Assembly: GCA_035538335.1 (NCBI GenBank)
Contig: DATLKN010000036.1
Location: forward strand, 1-64,000
Source of the DNA: AP-15 sp035538335
Lineage (GTDB): Bacteria > Pseudomonadota > Alphaproteobacteria > ATCC43930 > CGMCC-115725
Reading direction: 5' to 3'
Length of the DNA stretch: 64,000 bases
The notes beneath the pieces were generated by a model that saw nothing but the letters and a program-made list of their open reading frames with translations, was not told the DNA's origin and made no database searches. Each line of letters begins with the position of its first letter. Position 1 is the stretch's first letter. The translations under genes and the position numbers were made by a program. This document shows, piece after piece, positions 50,693 to 61,569 of this stretch.

Positions 50693-51751
50693 TCACGCAT
50701 CCGGCAGTGTGAAGATGGCGCAGGGCGCCGCGATGCCGCGCAGCACGTACTCGCCCAGCGGCACCAACGGCGTGGCGGTCTCGGCGGCGACCGCGCCCGA
50801 GATTAGTACCGATCGGCCGAGCGGCCGGCACAGCCCCTCCAGCCGGCTGACCAGGTTGACCGCGGGGCCGATGGCGGTGAAGTCCAGCCGGTCGGCCGAG
50901 CCGATATTGCCCCACAATATCTCGCCGAGATGCAGCGCCGCGCCGAAGGGCAGCGGCGGCAGCCCCTGCGCCTGCCGCACCGCATCGAGATGAGCCATGC
51001 CGGCGCGGGCGGCGGCGACCGCGCGCAGCGCCGCCTCGCAGGCCTCGGCCGGCGCGCCGGTGACCGGGAAGATCGCCAGCACGCCGTCGCCGATGAACTT
51101 CAGCACCTCGCCGCCGAAGGCGTGCACCGCCCCGGCGACGCGGTCGAACCAGGCGTCGAGGATGGAGATCATCACCGCGGGTTCCGTCGCCTCGGACAGG
51201 GCGGTGAAGTCGCGCAGATCGGCAGACAGCAGCGCGGCGCGGATCGTTTCCCCGGTGCCGCGGCGCGGCGCGCCGGACTGCACCCGGACGGCACTGCGCC
51301 GGCCGAGATAGGCCTCGAGCAGCGCCGCCGCCGCCGCCCGCGCGGCCAGGGCGGCTAGAGGCGCCGCGCCGAAGCGCGCGGCCTGGCGCAGCCGGTCAGC
51401 TTCGGCGGGGTCGAACGGCCGGGTCCCGGCCCAGCCCAGCACCGGACTGTCCGGCGCCGGGCCGACCCTGTCCTCCTCCACCGGGCCAAGTCCGGCCAGC
51501 CAGTCGCGTCCGGCCTGGCTGAGCGGCCCGAAGCTGAAGCCCAGCGCCTCGATCACCGCTCCGGTTTTCGCCCGCCACATCCAGGTGCGGCGGGCGATGA
51601 TCGGATGCGGCACCGCGAGCGTCAGGGCGCCGCCGGCCAGCGGCAGGCCGTCGGCCAGCAGGCGTCCGCCGAGTTCGGCCAGGAACCGGTCAGGGCTGGG
51701 CGAGGCGCTGGCCTCGTCCACGAGCCAGGCGAGGGGCGCGGGCAGATCCAT
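50693..51751 (-). CDS. Class III adenylate/guanylate cyclase domain protein
   Basis: A 352-residue soluble protein. The N-terminal half (about 1-160) resembles the poorly defined domain found before class III cyclases in alphaproteobacteria. The cyclase domain has both metal aspartates (LLSADLRDFTALSE and LKFIGDGVLAIFP), and DRLDFTAIGPAVNLVSRLE contains the ribose/transition-state positions. Probably active; nucleotide choice uncertain. The ATG at 51751 is used, without a clear ribosome site. Divergent from the SRPBCC gene. Confidence 0.82.
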   Translation of the reverse strand: MDLPAPLAWLVDEASASPSPDRFLAELGGRLLADGLPLAGGALTLAVPHPIIARRTWMWRAKTGAVIEALGFSFGPLSQAGRDWLAGLGPVEEDRVGPAPDSPVLGWAGTRPFDPAEADRLRQAARFGAAPLAALAARAAAAALLEAYLGRRSAVRVQSGAPRRGTGETIRAALLSADLRDFTALSEATEPAVMISILDAWFDRVAGAVHAFGGEVLKFIGDGVLAIFPVTGAPAEACEAALRAVAAARAGMAHLDAVRQAQGLPPLPFGAALHLGEILWGNIGSADRLDFTAIGPAVNLVSRLEGLCRPLGRSVLISGAVAAETATPLVPLGEYVLRGIAAPCAIFTLPDA

Positions 51752-51908
51752 GCGCAATCATGCCGCCACGGCCCCCGGCCTGTCATCCGCGCAGCGGCGA
51801 TGGCGCAGCCCGCCCGGCCGTTCTATCCTCGGGGCAACGCCCAGATCCTGGCGCCGGTCGAGCCTCCGCCGCAGGCTGGGCAGACCATCGCAACCATGGG
51901 GGACACCG

Positions 51909-52364
51909 ATGCAAGAGGCCCTCTTCGTCCGCCGCGAGACGCACATCCCGGCGCCGCCCGCCGCGGTGTTCGCCCTCCTGACCGATCCGGAGAAGATCCT
52001 GCGCTGGATGGGAACGCAGGCGCAGGTCGAACCGCAGCCCGGCGGGCTCTATCTCGTTAACGTCACCGGGGCTCGCTTCGCCCGCGGCTCCTTCCGCGAG
52101 GTGGTGCCGGTGCATCGCCTGGCCTACAGCTTTGGCTGGGACGGCAGCGAGGCGGTGCCGCCGGGATCGAGCCTGGTCGAGATCGACCTGATCGAGCAGC
52201 CGGACGGAACGCTGCTGCGCCTGACCCACAGCGGCCTGCCCGACGCCGAGCAATGCGCCGGCCATGCGGAAGGCTGGGCGCATTACCTCGGCCGGCTGGC
52301 CGAGGTTGCGGCCGGGCGCGACCCGGGCCCGGACCCCTGGCACGGCCGCACCGGCAGGGAGTGA
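51909..52364 (+). CDS. SRPBCC (AHSA1-like) domain protein
   Basis: A 151-residue START-like fold: HIPAPPAAVFALLTDPEKILRWMG opens the first strand-helix unit, followed by GLYLVNVTGARFARGSF and VEIDLIEQPDGTLLRLTHSGLPD before the long C-terminal helix (HAEGWAHYLGRLAEVA). Typical of AHSA1-type proteins that bind hydrophobic ligands, often paired with ArsR regulators, though none is seen here. Divergent from the cyclase gene; GGGGA just upstream of the ATG. Function unknown. Confidence 0.82.
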   Translation: MQEALFVRRETHIPAPPAAVFALLTDPEKILRWMGTQAQVEPQPGGLYLVNVTGARFARGSFREVVPVHRLAYSFGWDGSEAVPPGSSLVEIDLIEQPDGTLLRLTHSGLPDAEQCAGHAEGWAHYLGRLAEVAAGRDPGPDPWHGRTGRE

Positions 52365-52501
52365 CTGCTTTCCGCTCTCGATACCGCCGCGCTTGGGCCT
52401 TTGGACCGTCGGGTGCGTCGAACCCGTCGGATGCGTCATCAGCGCCGATTGCGGTCGTCGGCCTCCTATCGATGGGTATCAGGATGGGTCGACCGGGGAG
52501 G

Positions 52502-54673
<2,172 letters not shown>

Positions 54674-54920
54674 GGTTCACTCCGATGTTTTCCGCAATTA
54701 CGGGTTCGCAGCTCAACCGGGGTCCCGGCATCGGCCGCTCGCTACAACAGCCGGCCGAGGCCCCTCGACGGCAAACGCCCGCCGACGCCGGCGATATGGG
54801 GCGCCGCCCTGCCTTGTCAAGAATTAGAATTATTACATATCGAATTCGCCGCCGGGGCGAACCTCGGCGATGATGCGTGCGCCTGATCTCGGCCCTGGCC
54901 GATGGCTGCGCCTTGAAAGG
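54674..54920. other. Intergenic region upstream of katG
   Basis: The gap between katG and the acyl-CoA ligase is 439 bp. Its katG-proximal part holds a 5' leader and the promoter candidate at 54793-54820, next to an AT-rich patch (54820-54850, GAATTAGAATTATTACATAT) that could bind a regulator. Apparent reading frames are short and unlike any protein. The distal part is a copy of dispersed element E. Confidence 0.5.
54793..54820 (-). promoter_or_regulatory. katG promoter candidate
   Basis: On the minus strand a perfect TTGACA (54815-54820) is followed after 16 bp by CATATC (54793-54798), a weak -10, with an AT-rich tract just upstream. A weak -10 beneath a good -35 suits an activator-dependent promoter; the leader would be about 110 nt. 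Confidence 0.4.
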
Positions 54921-55085
54921 GACAAAACAAGAACATATATCCGCCGGTCCCGCGCCGCACATGCTGGCTGCGAACCCCACCGATGCCGGAAGCTGCTGCC
55001 GACCCGCCTATTTCGCCCTGTTATTCTCCTGTTTCCGAAATAGGAATCCAGGAATATTAATGGCTTGGTCCTGATCTCTTTTTTC
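54921..55085 (+). repeat. Dispersed element E, copy 2
   Basis: Second copy of the element at 28944-29105: CCGATGCC (54980-54987), CTGTTTCCGAAAT (55029-55041), AGGAATC, TTGGTCCTGATCT (55065-55077) and a T-rich tail. It lies 27 bp beyond the 3' end of a minus-strand gene, as copy 1 lies beyond another, so both may have been inserted in or evolved as 3'-flanking sequence. Confidence 0.7.
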
Positions 55086-55112
55086 CTCGCGCGCGAGGCC
55101 GAACGCAGCGGC

Positions 55113-56702
55113 TCAAGATCCGGTCAGTTCCTCGCGCAGCCGCGGCTTGTTGATCTTGCCGGTCGGGGTGCGCGGGAATTCACCGGCCGCGCGAAATTGC
55201 AGGCGCACCGGCACCTTGTATCGGGCGAGCCGCTTGCGGCAGAAGGCGAGGATCTGGCCCTCCTCGGCCGCCGCCCCCGCCCGCAATTCCACCGCCGCCG
55301 CGACGATCTCGCCCTTCGCCCTGTCCGGCACGCCGACGACATAGGCGTCGGCGATGCCGGGGTATTGCCGCAACACCTCTTCGACCTCGAGCGGCGAGAC
55401 GTTGGCGCCGCCCGTCTTGATCATCTCTTTGAGCCGTCCGCGAAAGCGCACGCGGCCGTCCGTCCCGACGAGCCCGAAATCGCCGGTCAGAAACCAGCCC
55501 CCGTTGTCGAATGCCCCGGCGTCGAGTTCGGGCGCCCGGAAATAGCCGGGCGTGACGTGGCCCTTGACCGCCAGCTCGCCGACTTCGCCCGCCGGCAAGG
55601 GCTGCCGCGTCAGCGGATCGACGGCGCGGATCGTCATCCCCGGCAATGGCAGCCCCTGCGTCGAGAGGCGCAGCGGCAGCGGGTCGAGGGCGTCGGCGAC
55701 GGCGCAATTGCCGTAGGTCTCGGTCGCGCCATAGACGTTGCAGAGTTCCTCGGCGCCCAATGCCGCGATCGTCAGCGCGATGTCTTCGGGCGGGCCGATC
55801 GTCAACCCCGTGCGCATTGCGCCGAGCCGGCGCCCCGGGTGCTCGGGGTGCTCCGCCAGCGCCCGCGCCATGTTGCCGACGCCGTAATAGACGCTGCAAT
55901 GCTCGCGCTCGATCAATGCGATCGCCTCGCCGGCCTCGAAGCCCTCTTGCAACACGATCGTGCCGCCATGCGTCATGATTGCCGGGAGCGCATTGGCCGA
56001 GCCGAAGGACCAGAAGAGCGGTACCGCGAGCCATACCCGGTCGCTCGCTGAGAGATGCATGCGCTCGCCGATGTCGAAGCCGTTCGCTATCAAGGGCCCG
56101 TGCGCCAGCTGCACGCCCTTCGGCGCGGCGGTCGAGCCCGAGGTGTAGAGGATGAACGCGATGTCCTCCGGTCGCACCGCCCGCTGCGCGGCGGCGAGAG
56201 CTTCCGGCTCGACCGATCGGCCGGGTTCGAGGAATTCCGGCAGCGTCACGAATCCGGCGGCCGGCCGCCCGTCGAGCTTGACGATCGTGCGCAAGCCCGG
56301 GAGCCGCGCTCTCTCCGCCCGCACCGCCCCAAGAAAATCGCGGCGGCGGAAGGCGTCGAGCATGACGAGCGCCTTGGCGCCCGAATGGTCGAGCATAAAA
56401 GCGAGTTCGCGTGGGGAAGAGAAGGTGCTGATGGCGGCGGTGACGGCGCCCAGTTTCGCGGCGGCGAAAGCGGCGACGAGCCATTCCGGCCGATTGCTGA
56501 CGAGCAGCGCTACCCGGTCGCCGCGTCCGATGCCGATCGCGATCAGCGCCTGGGCGAATGCGTCGGCGCGCGACTTGAGCCCGGCATAGTCGAGCCGCTC
56601 GCCCTGAAAGACGACGGCTTCCGCCTTCGGGCGCGTGGCGGCCGTCTCGTCGAGGAGGTCGCCGAGCGTGCGGCTTTTCGGACGCGGCGTCTTCTCACTC
56701 AT
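55113..56702 (-). CDS. AMP-dependent acyl-CoA synthetase/ligase
   Basis: A 529-residue ANL-family adenylating enzyme. P-loop motif LYTSGSTAAPKGVQ, A5 motif YGATET, the TGDFG/RGRLKEMIKTGG hinge region and the C-terminal PTGKINK lysine are all present, so adenylation and thioesterification should work. It activates a carboxylic acid as a CoA thioester; the pocket suggests a medium, branched or aromatic acid but this is not determinable by eye. It overlaps the enoyl-CoA hydratase gene by 8 bp and would act just before it. Confidence 0.88.
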   Translation of the reverse strand: MSEKTPRPKSRTLGDLLDETAATRPKAEAVVFQGERLDYAGLKSRADAFAQALIAIGIGRGDRVALLVSNRPEWLVAAFAAAKLGAVTAAISTFSSPRELAFMLDHSGAKALVMLDAFRRRDFLGAVRAERARLPGLRTIVKLDGRPAAGFVTLPEFLEPGRSVEPEALAAAQRAVRPEDIAFILYTSGSTAAPKGVQLAHGPLIANGFDIGERMHLSASDRVWLAVPLFWSFGSANALPAIMTHGGTIVLQEGFEAGEAIALIEREHCSVYYGVGNMARALAEHPEHPGRRLGAMRTGLTIGPPEDIALTIAALGAEELCNVYGATETYGNCAVADALDPLPLRLSTQGLPLPGMTIRAVDPLTRQPLPAGEVGELAVKGHVTPGYFRAPELDAGAFDNGGWFLTGDFGLVGTDGRVRFRGRLKEMIKTGGANVSPLEVEEVLRQYPGIADAYVVGVPDRAKGEIVAAAVELRAGAAAEEGQILAFCRKRLARYKVPVRLQFRAAGEFPRTPTGKINKPRLREELTGS

Positions 56703-57450
56703 AGCGCGGCGTGCGCTTCTCGCGGAACGCGGCGATGCCCTCGGCGAAATCCGGGCTCCTTCGCACCTTGTCGCCCAATTCCTGCTCCATCGCCTCGCGG
56801 GAGGCCGCGTGCTCGGCCATCGTCGCGCTGATTTGGCGCTTCACCGCCTGTACCGCGGCGGGGCTGTTGGCGGCGATCCGCTCGGCCGTCGCGACCGCCC
56901 AGCCCATCAGCTCTTCGGCCGGCACGACCCGGTTGATGAGGCCGAGGCGCAGCGCCTTCTCGGCCTCGATCAGGCGCGCCGTCAACAGCAAATCCATCGC
57001 ATGCACGTGGCCGATCTGCCGCACCAGCTTTATCGTCGCGCCGCCGAACGGGTAGATCGACCATTTGACCTCGGGCAGGCCGAAGCGCGCCTTCGGCACG
57101 GCGGCGCGGATGTCGGTCGAAAGCAGCAGTTCGAGGCCGCCGCCGACGCAGTCGCCGTTGACCGCCGCGACGATCGGCTTCGAATAAGCGTCGGTCTTGA
57201 GAAGCGCGTGGCTGACCATGCGCGCCGTCTCCGGCCCCGCCGAGAGGTCGCCCGAAATGTCGGCGCCGACGGTGAAGGCCCGCTCGCCCGCCCCGGTCAG
57301 AACGATGGCGCGGCAGTCGTCGCGCTCCAATTCGTCCCAGAGCCGTCCCAATTCGGCGAGCATCGCGCGCGTCATCGCGTTGCGGCGGCTCTCGTTGTCG
57401 ATCGTCACGATCGCGACGTGCGGCCCGTGCCGGGCGAGGCGGATCTGCAT
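56695..57450 (-). CDS. Enoyl-CoA hydratase/isomerase
   Basis: A 251-residue crotonase-fold protein. The oxyanion loop GDCVGGGLEL (99-108) and both acidic positions, Glu107 and Glu127 (FGLPEVKWS), are present, consistent with hydratase activity, and FTVGADISGDL corresponds to the AxGADxxE segment. GGAG ribosome site. First gene of a two-gene operon with an acyl-CoA ligase. Likely part of beta-oxidation of an unusual acid. Divergent from the DUF1326 gene 49 bp away. Confidence 0.9.
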   Translation of the reverse strand: MQIRLARHGPHVAIVTIDNESRRNAMTRAMLAELGRLWDELERDDCRAIVLTGAGERAFTVGADISGDLSAGPETARMVSHALLKTDAYSKPIVAAVNGDCVGGGLELLLSTDIRAAVPKARFGLPEVKWSIYPFGGATIKLVRQIGHVHAMDLLLTARLIEAEKALRLGLINRVVPAEELMGWAVATAERIAANSPAAVQAVKRQISATMAEHAASREAMEQELGDKVRRSPDFAEGIAAFREKRTPRYE

Positions 57451-57499
57451 CTGAGGCGCTCCGGTGTGCTACTCTCGATCATAGCAACGGAGGCTTCGT

Positions 57500-58174
57500 A
57501 TGACCGAGATTCCGAATTGGCACATCGTCGGCGAGTGGTTCGACAATTGCAGCTGCGCCGTCCCCTGTCCCTGCACCTTCGCGCAGGTGCCGGACAACGG
57601 CTTCTGCGAATCGGTCCTCTTCTGGCATATCCGCGAGGGGCATTTCGGCGAGGTGAAGCTCGACGATCTGAGCTTCGTGCGGGTCGGCCGCTGGGAGGGC
57701 GACCTCTGGGCCGGCAAGGCGAAGGGCCGCGCCGGCCTCTATGTCGACGAGCGGGCCGACGACCGGCAGTTCGAGATCCTGCCGAAGATCTTCGGGGGCC
57801 AGGTCGGCGGCTTTCCAGGTCGGGTCAACGCGTTCTTCCCGGAGGGCCGCCAGGCTGTCGGCATCGAGCGGGCGCGCATCGGCTTTGAGATCGCCCCCGA
57901 CCTCGCGCATTGGGGTTGCGAGATCGCCGGCAAGGCAAAGGCCTGGGCGAAGGCGCTCGTCGGCCCGACCGGCACGCCCGGCAAATTTCCGCAGCTGCAC
58001 AACCCGCCCGGCTCCGAGACCGGTCCCGGCCAGATCGCCACCTGGGGGAAATCGACGGTCTGTCAGGTCGATGCCTTCGGCTTCAAATTCGCCTGGACTG
58101 TCAATTCCAGCAAGCACATCCCGTTCGACTGGTCGGGCCCCGAGGCCGATCCCCTCAGTCCTCGCGCGGGCTGA
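57500..58174 (+). CDS. DUF1326 domain protein
   Basis: A 224-residue protein of the DUF1326 family, opening with WHIVGEWFDNCSCAVPCPC; this Cys-rich start (Cys17, Cys19, Cys23, Cys25) is the family hallmark and suggests metal or redox chemistry. No transmembrane segment or signal peptide. GGAGG ribosome site. Its last 20 bp overlap the convergent quinone-reductase-like gene, so antisense transcripts would share their 3' ends. Some relatives are paired with DUF2182 membrane proteins; none is present here. Confidence 0.8.
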   Translation: MTEIPNWHIVGEWFDNCSCAVPCPCTFAQVPDNGFCESVLFWHIREGHFGEVKLDDLSFVRVGRWEGDLWAGKAKGRAGLYVDERADDRQFEILPKIFGGQVGGFPGRVNAFFPEGRQAVGIERARIGFEIAPDLAHWGCEIAGKAKAWAKALVGPTGTPGKFPQLHNPPGSETGPGQIATWGKSTVCQVDAFGFKFAWTVNSSKHIPFDWSGPEADPLSPRAG

Positions 58175-59150
58175 GCACGGCGCGCCCCTCGATGCGGCGG
58201 TCGCGCAAGACCGCGAGCGCTTCACCCGCGCGCTCGAGCGGAAACAATGTCGCCGCTGCCGGCTTGAGCTTCCCCGCTTCGTAGAGCGCGAAGATCTCGG
58301 CGAAGGCGGCGGCGACCTGCGCCGGGCGGCGCTTCCTGTAGTCGCTGATCTGGAGGCCGCTCAACTCGATGTTCTTCAAGAGCAGGTAGTTTGTCTTGAT
58401 AGAGGGGATGGCGCCCGCGGCAAAGCCGATCACCACCAGCCGGCCGCGCCAGGCCAATGCCCGCACCGCCGCCTCGAAAACCGCGCCGCCGAGCGGGTCG
58501 AGCACGATGTCGGCGCCGCGCCCTTCGGTCACGGCATGGACCTGCTCGCGCAGGCGGTCGCGCAAATCGGCGGCGGCGAGGTCGATGACCGCCTCGGCGC
58601 CGGCCGCCAGCGCCGCCGCCGCGCGCTCCGGCCGCGCAATGCCGGCGAGCACGCGCGCCCCCATGGCGCGGCCCAGCTGCACTGCGGCTTGTCCGACGGC
58701 GCCCGAGGCGCCGAGCACCAGCACGGTTTCGCCCGGCTCGAGCCGGGCGCGTTCGCGCAAGGCGAACCAGGCGGTGTCATAGGCAAGGCTCATCGACGCG
58801 GCCTCGATGAACGACATCGTCGCCGGCAATCGGTAGCACTGGTCGGCGCGTACCGCGGCCGCCTCGGCCCAGCCGCCCGCTTCCGCCATCGCCAATATGC
58901 GGTCGCCGATTTGCAGAGTTGTCACTTCCTCTCCGAGCGCCGTCACCACGCCGGACGGGCCCTTGCCGGGAACGAACGGAAGGGGCGGCTGAAACTGATA
59001 GCTGCCGCCGGTGACCAGCAGATCGACGTAGTTCACCGGGGCGGCATGAACCGTCACCAAGACTTCGCCGCACTGCGGCATCGGCTGTGTCACTTGCGTG
59101 ACGCGCAGCCGCTCCGGCGGCCCGAATTCGCTGACCGATATCGCCCGCAT
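58155..59150 (-). CDS. Zinc-type MDR oxidoreductase (quinone reductase-like)
   Basis: A 331-residue medium-chain dehydrogenase/reductase of the NADPH:quinone oxidoreductase group: N-terminal GroES-like domain (GEVLVTVHAAPVNYVDLLVTGG), Rossmann loop LGASGAVGQAAVQLG, and no structural-zinc Cys cluster. It reduces quinones, enones or enoyl-CoA with NADPH. GGGAG ribosome site within the end of the upstream ligase gene, with a 4-bp gap. Last gene of the operon running from 63894, where it may reduce an enoyl product of the ligase pathway. Confidence 0.87.
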   Translation of the reverse strand: MRAISVSEFGPPERLRVTQVTQPMPQCGEVLVTVHAAPVNYVDLLVTGGSYQFQPPLPFVPGKGPSGVVTALGEEVTTLQIGDRILAMAEAGGWAEAAAVRADQCYRLPATMSFIEAASMSLAYDTAWFALRERARLEPGETVLVLGASGAVGQAAVQLGRAMGARVLAGIARPERAAAALAAGAEAVIDLAAADLRDRLREQVHAVTEGRGADIVLDPLGGAVFEAAVRALAWRGRLVVIGFAAGAIPSIKTNYLLLKNIELSGLQISDYRKRRPAQVAAAFAEIFALYEAGKLKPAAATLFPLERAGEALAVLRDRRIEGRAVLSPRED

Positions 59151-59154
59151 CCCG

Positions 59155-60786
59155 CTACTCCCGCACCGGTATCGGCGTCCAAACGCCTGCCGCCGCTCGT
59201 TGCACCAATTCGGGCTTGCGCACCTTGCCGCTGGCGGTCAGCGGCAGCTCGGGCAATGGCAAAATGAATTCCGGCATCTCGTATAACGGCAGGCCGGCGG
59301 TGTCGAGATGTGCGAGGATGGCCTGCGGGTCGAGCCGCGCCGCGCCGCGCATCACCACCGCGAGGCAGACGCGCTCGCCGAGCCGCGCGTCGGGCAGGCC
59401 AAAGGCCGCTGCCTTCGCGATCGCCTCGTGCCGCAAGGCCAGCGCCTCGATATGCGTCGGGTGAATATTGCGGCCGCCGCGGATGATGACGTCCTTCTTG
59501 CGGCCGGTGAGGTGCAGATAGCCCGATTCGTCGAGCCGGCCGAGATCGCCGGTCATGAACCAGCCCTCGGCATTGAAGGCCGCCTCTGTTGCCTTCTGGT
59601 CGTCGAAATAACCAAGCATCAGGCTCGCGCCGCGGCCGCCGATCTCGCCCACTTCGCCGGGCGCGGCCTCGCTGTCGGGATCGTCTGCGCGAAAGATGCG
59701 CACCTCGTAGCCGGCGCAGGCGCGCCCGCAGCTTTGGGCGATGCGCTCGGGCGGGTCGCCGGGCAAGGTGTATTGGTGCGAGCAGGTCTCGGTCATGCCG
59801 TAGCCGCTCTGCGGCTCGATATCGTATTGCAGCAGCTCGGCAATGAGCGGCGCCGGCGCCGCGGCGCCCGAGATGCGAAAGCCGCGCACCAGGCCCGCGC
59901 GTGCCGCGCCGCGTTTGCGCAATTCGGCGAGCAGATCGGAGGCATGGGTCGGCACGCCGAACAGAAACTCGGCGCCGGTTTCCACCAGCCGGTCGAGCAG
60001 GCTCTCGCCGCGCGGCAGATCGTGCACCACCAGTTCGCCGCCGGCGGCGATCGCGGTGACGAGCGCGCCGAGCCCGAGATTGTGGCTCAATGGGCTCAGC
60101 GTGTAGAGCACGGCGCGCTCCAGCCGCCAGTCGCGCGCCATCGCCCGCGCCGTGGCGAGGAGCGTATTGTCGCTGTGCAATACGCCCTTCGGCTCGCCGG
60201 TCGTGCCGGAGGTGAAGGGCAGATACATCGCCTGATTGGCGTCGATGCTCGCCTCGCGGTCGAGCATCGGGCCGGGCAGTTCGGCGAACGGCGCGGCGTC
60301 GGGCGGGCCGAGGCGCCAGGCGCAGCGCAAGTAGTCGCGGCCGGCCAGTTCCGTGAAGAGGTCGCGGCGGTCGGCGTCGGCGCCCCAGCCGGGCTGCGCG
60401 ATCACTGCGGCGGCCCGCATGCGGTCGGCCAGCGCGACGATCTCGCCGACCTTATGGTCGCGGTGCAGCGACGGGCAGCAGACATAGCCCTGGCGTGAGC
60501 AGGCGAGCAGCCCGATCGCGGTTTCGACCCGGCTCGGCAGCCACAGCGCGACGCGATCGCCCGGCCGCAAGCCGTTGCCGGCGAGATGGGCCGCCAGCCG
60601 GTCGGCGGCAGCGACCAGCTCGGCATAATTCAGCCGGCGATGCCGGTCGCGCACCGCATAGGCCCGCGGCGTCGCCCGCGCATGCCGCGCCGCCAGAGCG
60701 TAGATCGTCTGCCTGCCCCAGAACCCGGCCGCCGTATAGGCGGCAATCGCCGGCGCATTGAGCAGGGTCAGGATCGGGCTGCTCAT
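59155..60786 (-). CDS. AMP-dependent acyl-CoA synthetase/ligase
   Basis: A 543-residue ANL-family ligase, only distantly like the one at 55113-56702. Motifs: FTSGTTGEPKGVLH, YGMTETCSHQY, TGDLGRLDESGYLHLTGRKKDVIIRGG and C-terminal LTASGKVRKPEL. All catalytic segments are present. It resembles the cyclohexanecarboxylate/fatty-acyl type. In an operon with a molybdenum hydroxylase subunit, a class II aldolase and an MDR reductase, it probably activates the acid to be degraded. Starts 21 bp after the aldolase gene. Confidence 0.88.
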   Translation of the reverse strand: MSSPILTLLNAPAIAAYTAAGFWGRQTIYALAARHARATPRAYAVRDRHRRLNYAELVAAADRLAAHLAGNGLRPGDRVALWLPSRVETAIGLLACSRQGYVCCPSLHRDHKVGEIVALADRMRAAAVIAQPGWGADADRRDLFTELAGRDYLRCAWRLGPPDAAPFAELPGPMLDREASIDANQAMYLPFTSGTTGEPKGVLHSDNTLLATARAMARDWRLERAVLYTLSPLSHNLGLGALVTAIAAGGELVVHDLPRGESLLDRLVETGAEFLFGVPTHASDLLAELRKRGAARAGLVRGFRISGAAAPAPLIAELLQYDIEPQSGYGMTETCSHQYTLPGDPPERIAQSCGRACAGYEVRIFRADDPDSEAAPGEVGEIGGRGASLMLGYFDDQKATEAAFNAEGWFMTGDLGRLDESGYLHLTGRKKDVIIRGGRNIHPTHIEALALRHEAIAKAAAFGLPDARLGERVCLAVVMRGAARLDPQAILAHLDTAGLPLYEMPEFILPLPELPLTASGKVRKPELVQRAAAGVWTPIPVRE

Positions 60787-60807
60787 GCCGCTGCCGATGA
60801 CATTCGC

Positions 60808-61554
60808 TTATGGCTTGTCGGGCCGGGTCAGCAGATGGCCGACGCCGGCCTTTGTCGCCCAGTATTCCCAGGTGCGCCAGGTCTCGACCGAATAGGGGCT
60901 GTAGCCGCGGTTGCGGGCGGCGATCTCGCCCGGCGACAGATACTTGATGTCGCCGCCCAATTGCCTCGCCCGCATCAGCGCGCGGGCATTGCGCGGCAGG
61001 TAGACCGACAGCCGCACGACCTCGATCAGCGAGCGCGCGGCGGCGGCGAAGCCGTGCCCGCGCATCAGCGCGACATTGTTCGGCCCGAGGCAGGTCGCGA
61101 GATCCTCGGCCTGCTCCATGTTCGTGACGAGCAGGTTGGTGTCGCCGAAATGGTCGGCGATGTCCCAGACCGGCACATCGGCGCCGATGAAGCTTCCGGA
61201 ATGGATGACCGGCCGCAGCTTTGCCGCCGCGGCGATGCCGAAGGGCAGCGTGTCCTCGGCATGCGCATGCACGACCGCCATGACTTCCGGCCGCGCCTTG
61301 AAGACGGCGCCATGAATGAAGCGCTCGAGATAGAGGCTGCTTCCGTCCTCGCGCACCGGCCGGCCGTCGAGGTCGAGTTCGACGATGTCGTCGGGGCCGA
61401 CCAGTTCCGGCGCCAGCGAGCGGGCGATCAGGAAGCGGCCGGGATCCTGCGGGTGCCGCACGCTGACATGACCGTAGGCATCGACGACCTCTTCCGTCGC
61501 GAGGATGCGGTTGGCGATCACCAGGTCTTTGATCAAAGCGTCGAGGCTGCTCAT
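60808..61554 (-). CDS. Class II aldolase/adducin family protein
   Basis: A 248-residue metal-dependent aldolase fold. Zinc ligands His96 and His98 (VVHAHAED) and a third His in MRGHGFAA are present, with the AYGHVSVRHP motif (26-34) near the start and ERFIHGAVFK containing the usual catalytic acid. Members cleave or decarboxylate hydroxy-keto acids. Strong ribosome site (GAGAGG). It starts 15 bp after the molybdenum subunit gene and is co-transcribed. Substrate unknown. Confidence 0.87.
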   Translation of the reverse strand: MSSLDALIKDLVIANRILATEEVVDAYGHVSVRHPQDPGRFLIARSLAPELVGPDDIVELDLDGRPVREDGSSLYLERFIHGAVFKARPEVMAVVHAHAEDTLPFGIAAAAKLRPVIHSGSFIGADVPVWDIADHFGDTNLLVTNMEQAEDLATCLGPNNVALMRGHGFAAAARSLIEVVRLSVYLPRNARALMRARQLGGDIKYLSPGEIAARNRGYSPYSVETWRTWEYWATKAGVGHLLTRPDKP

Positions 61555-61569
61555 CCTCTCACCCCTCTT

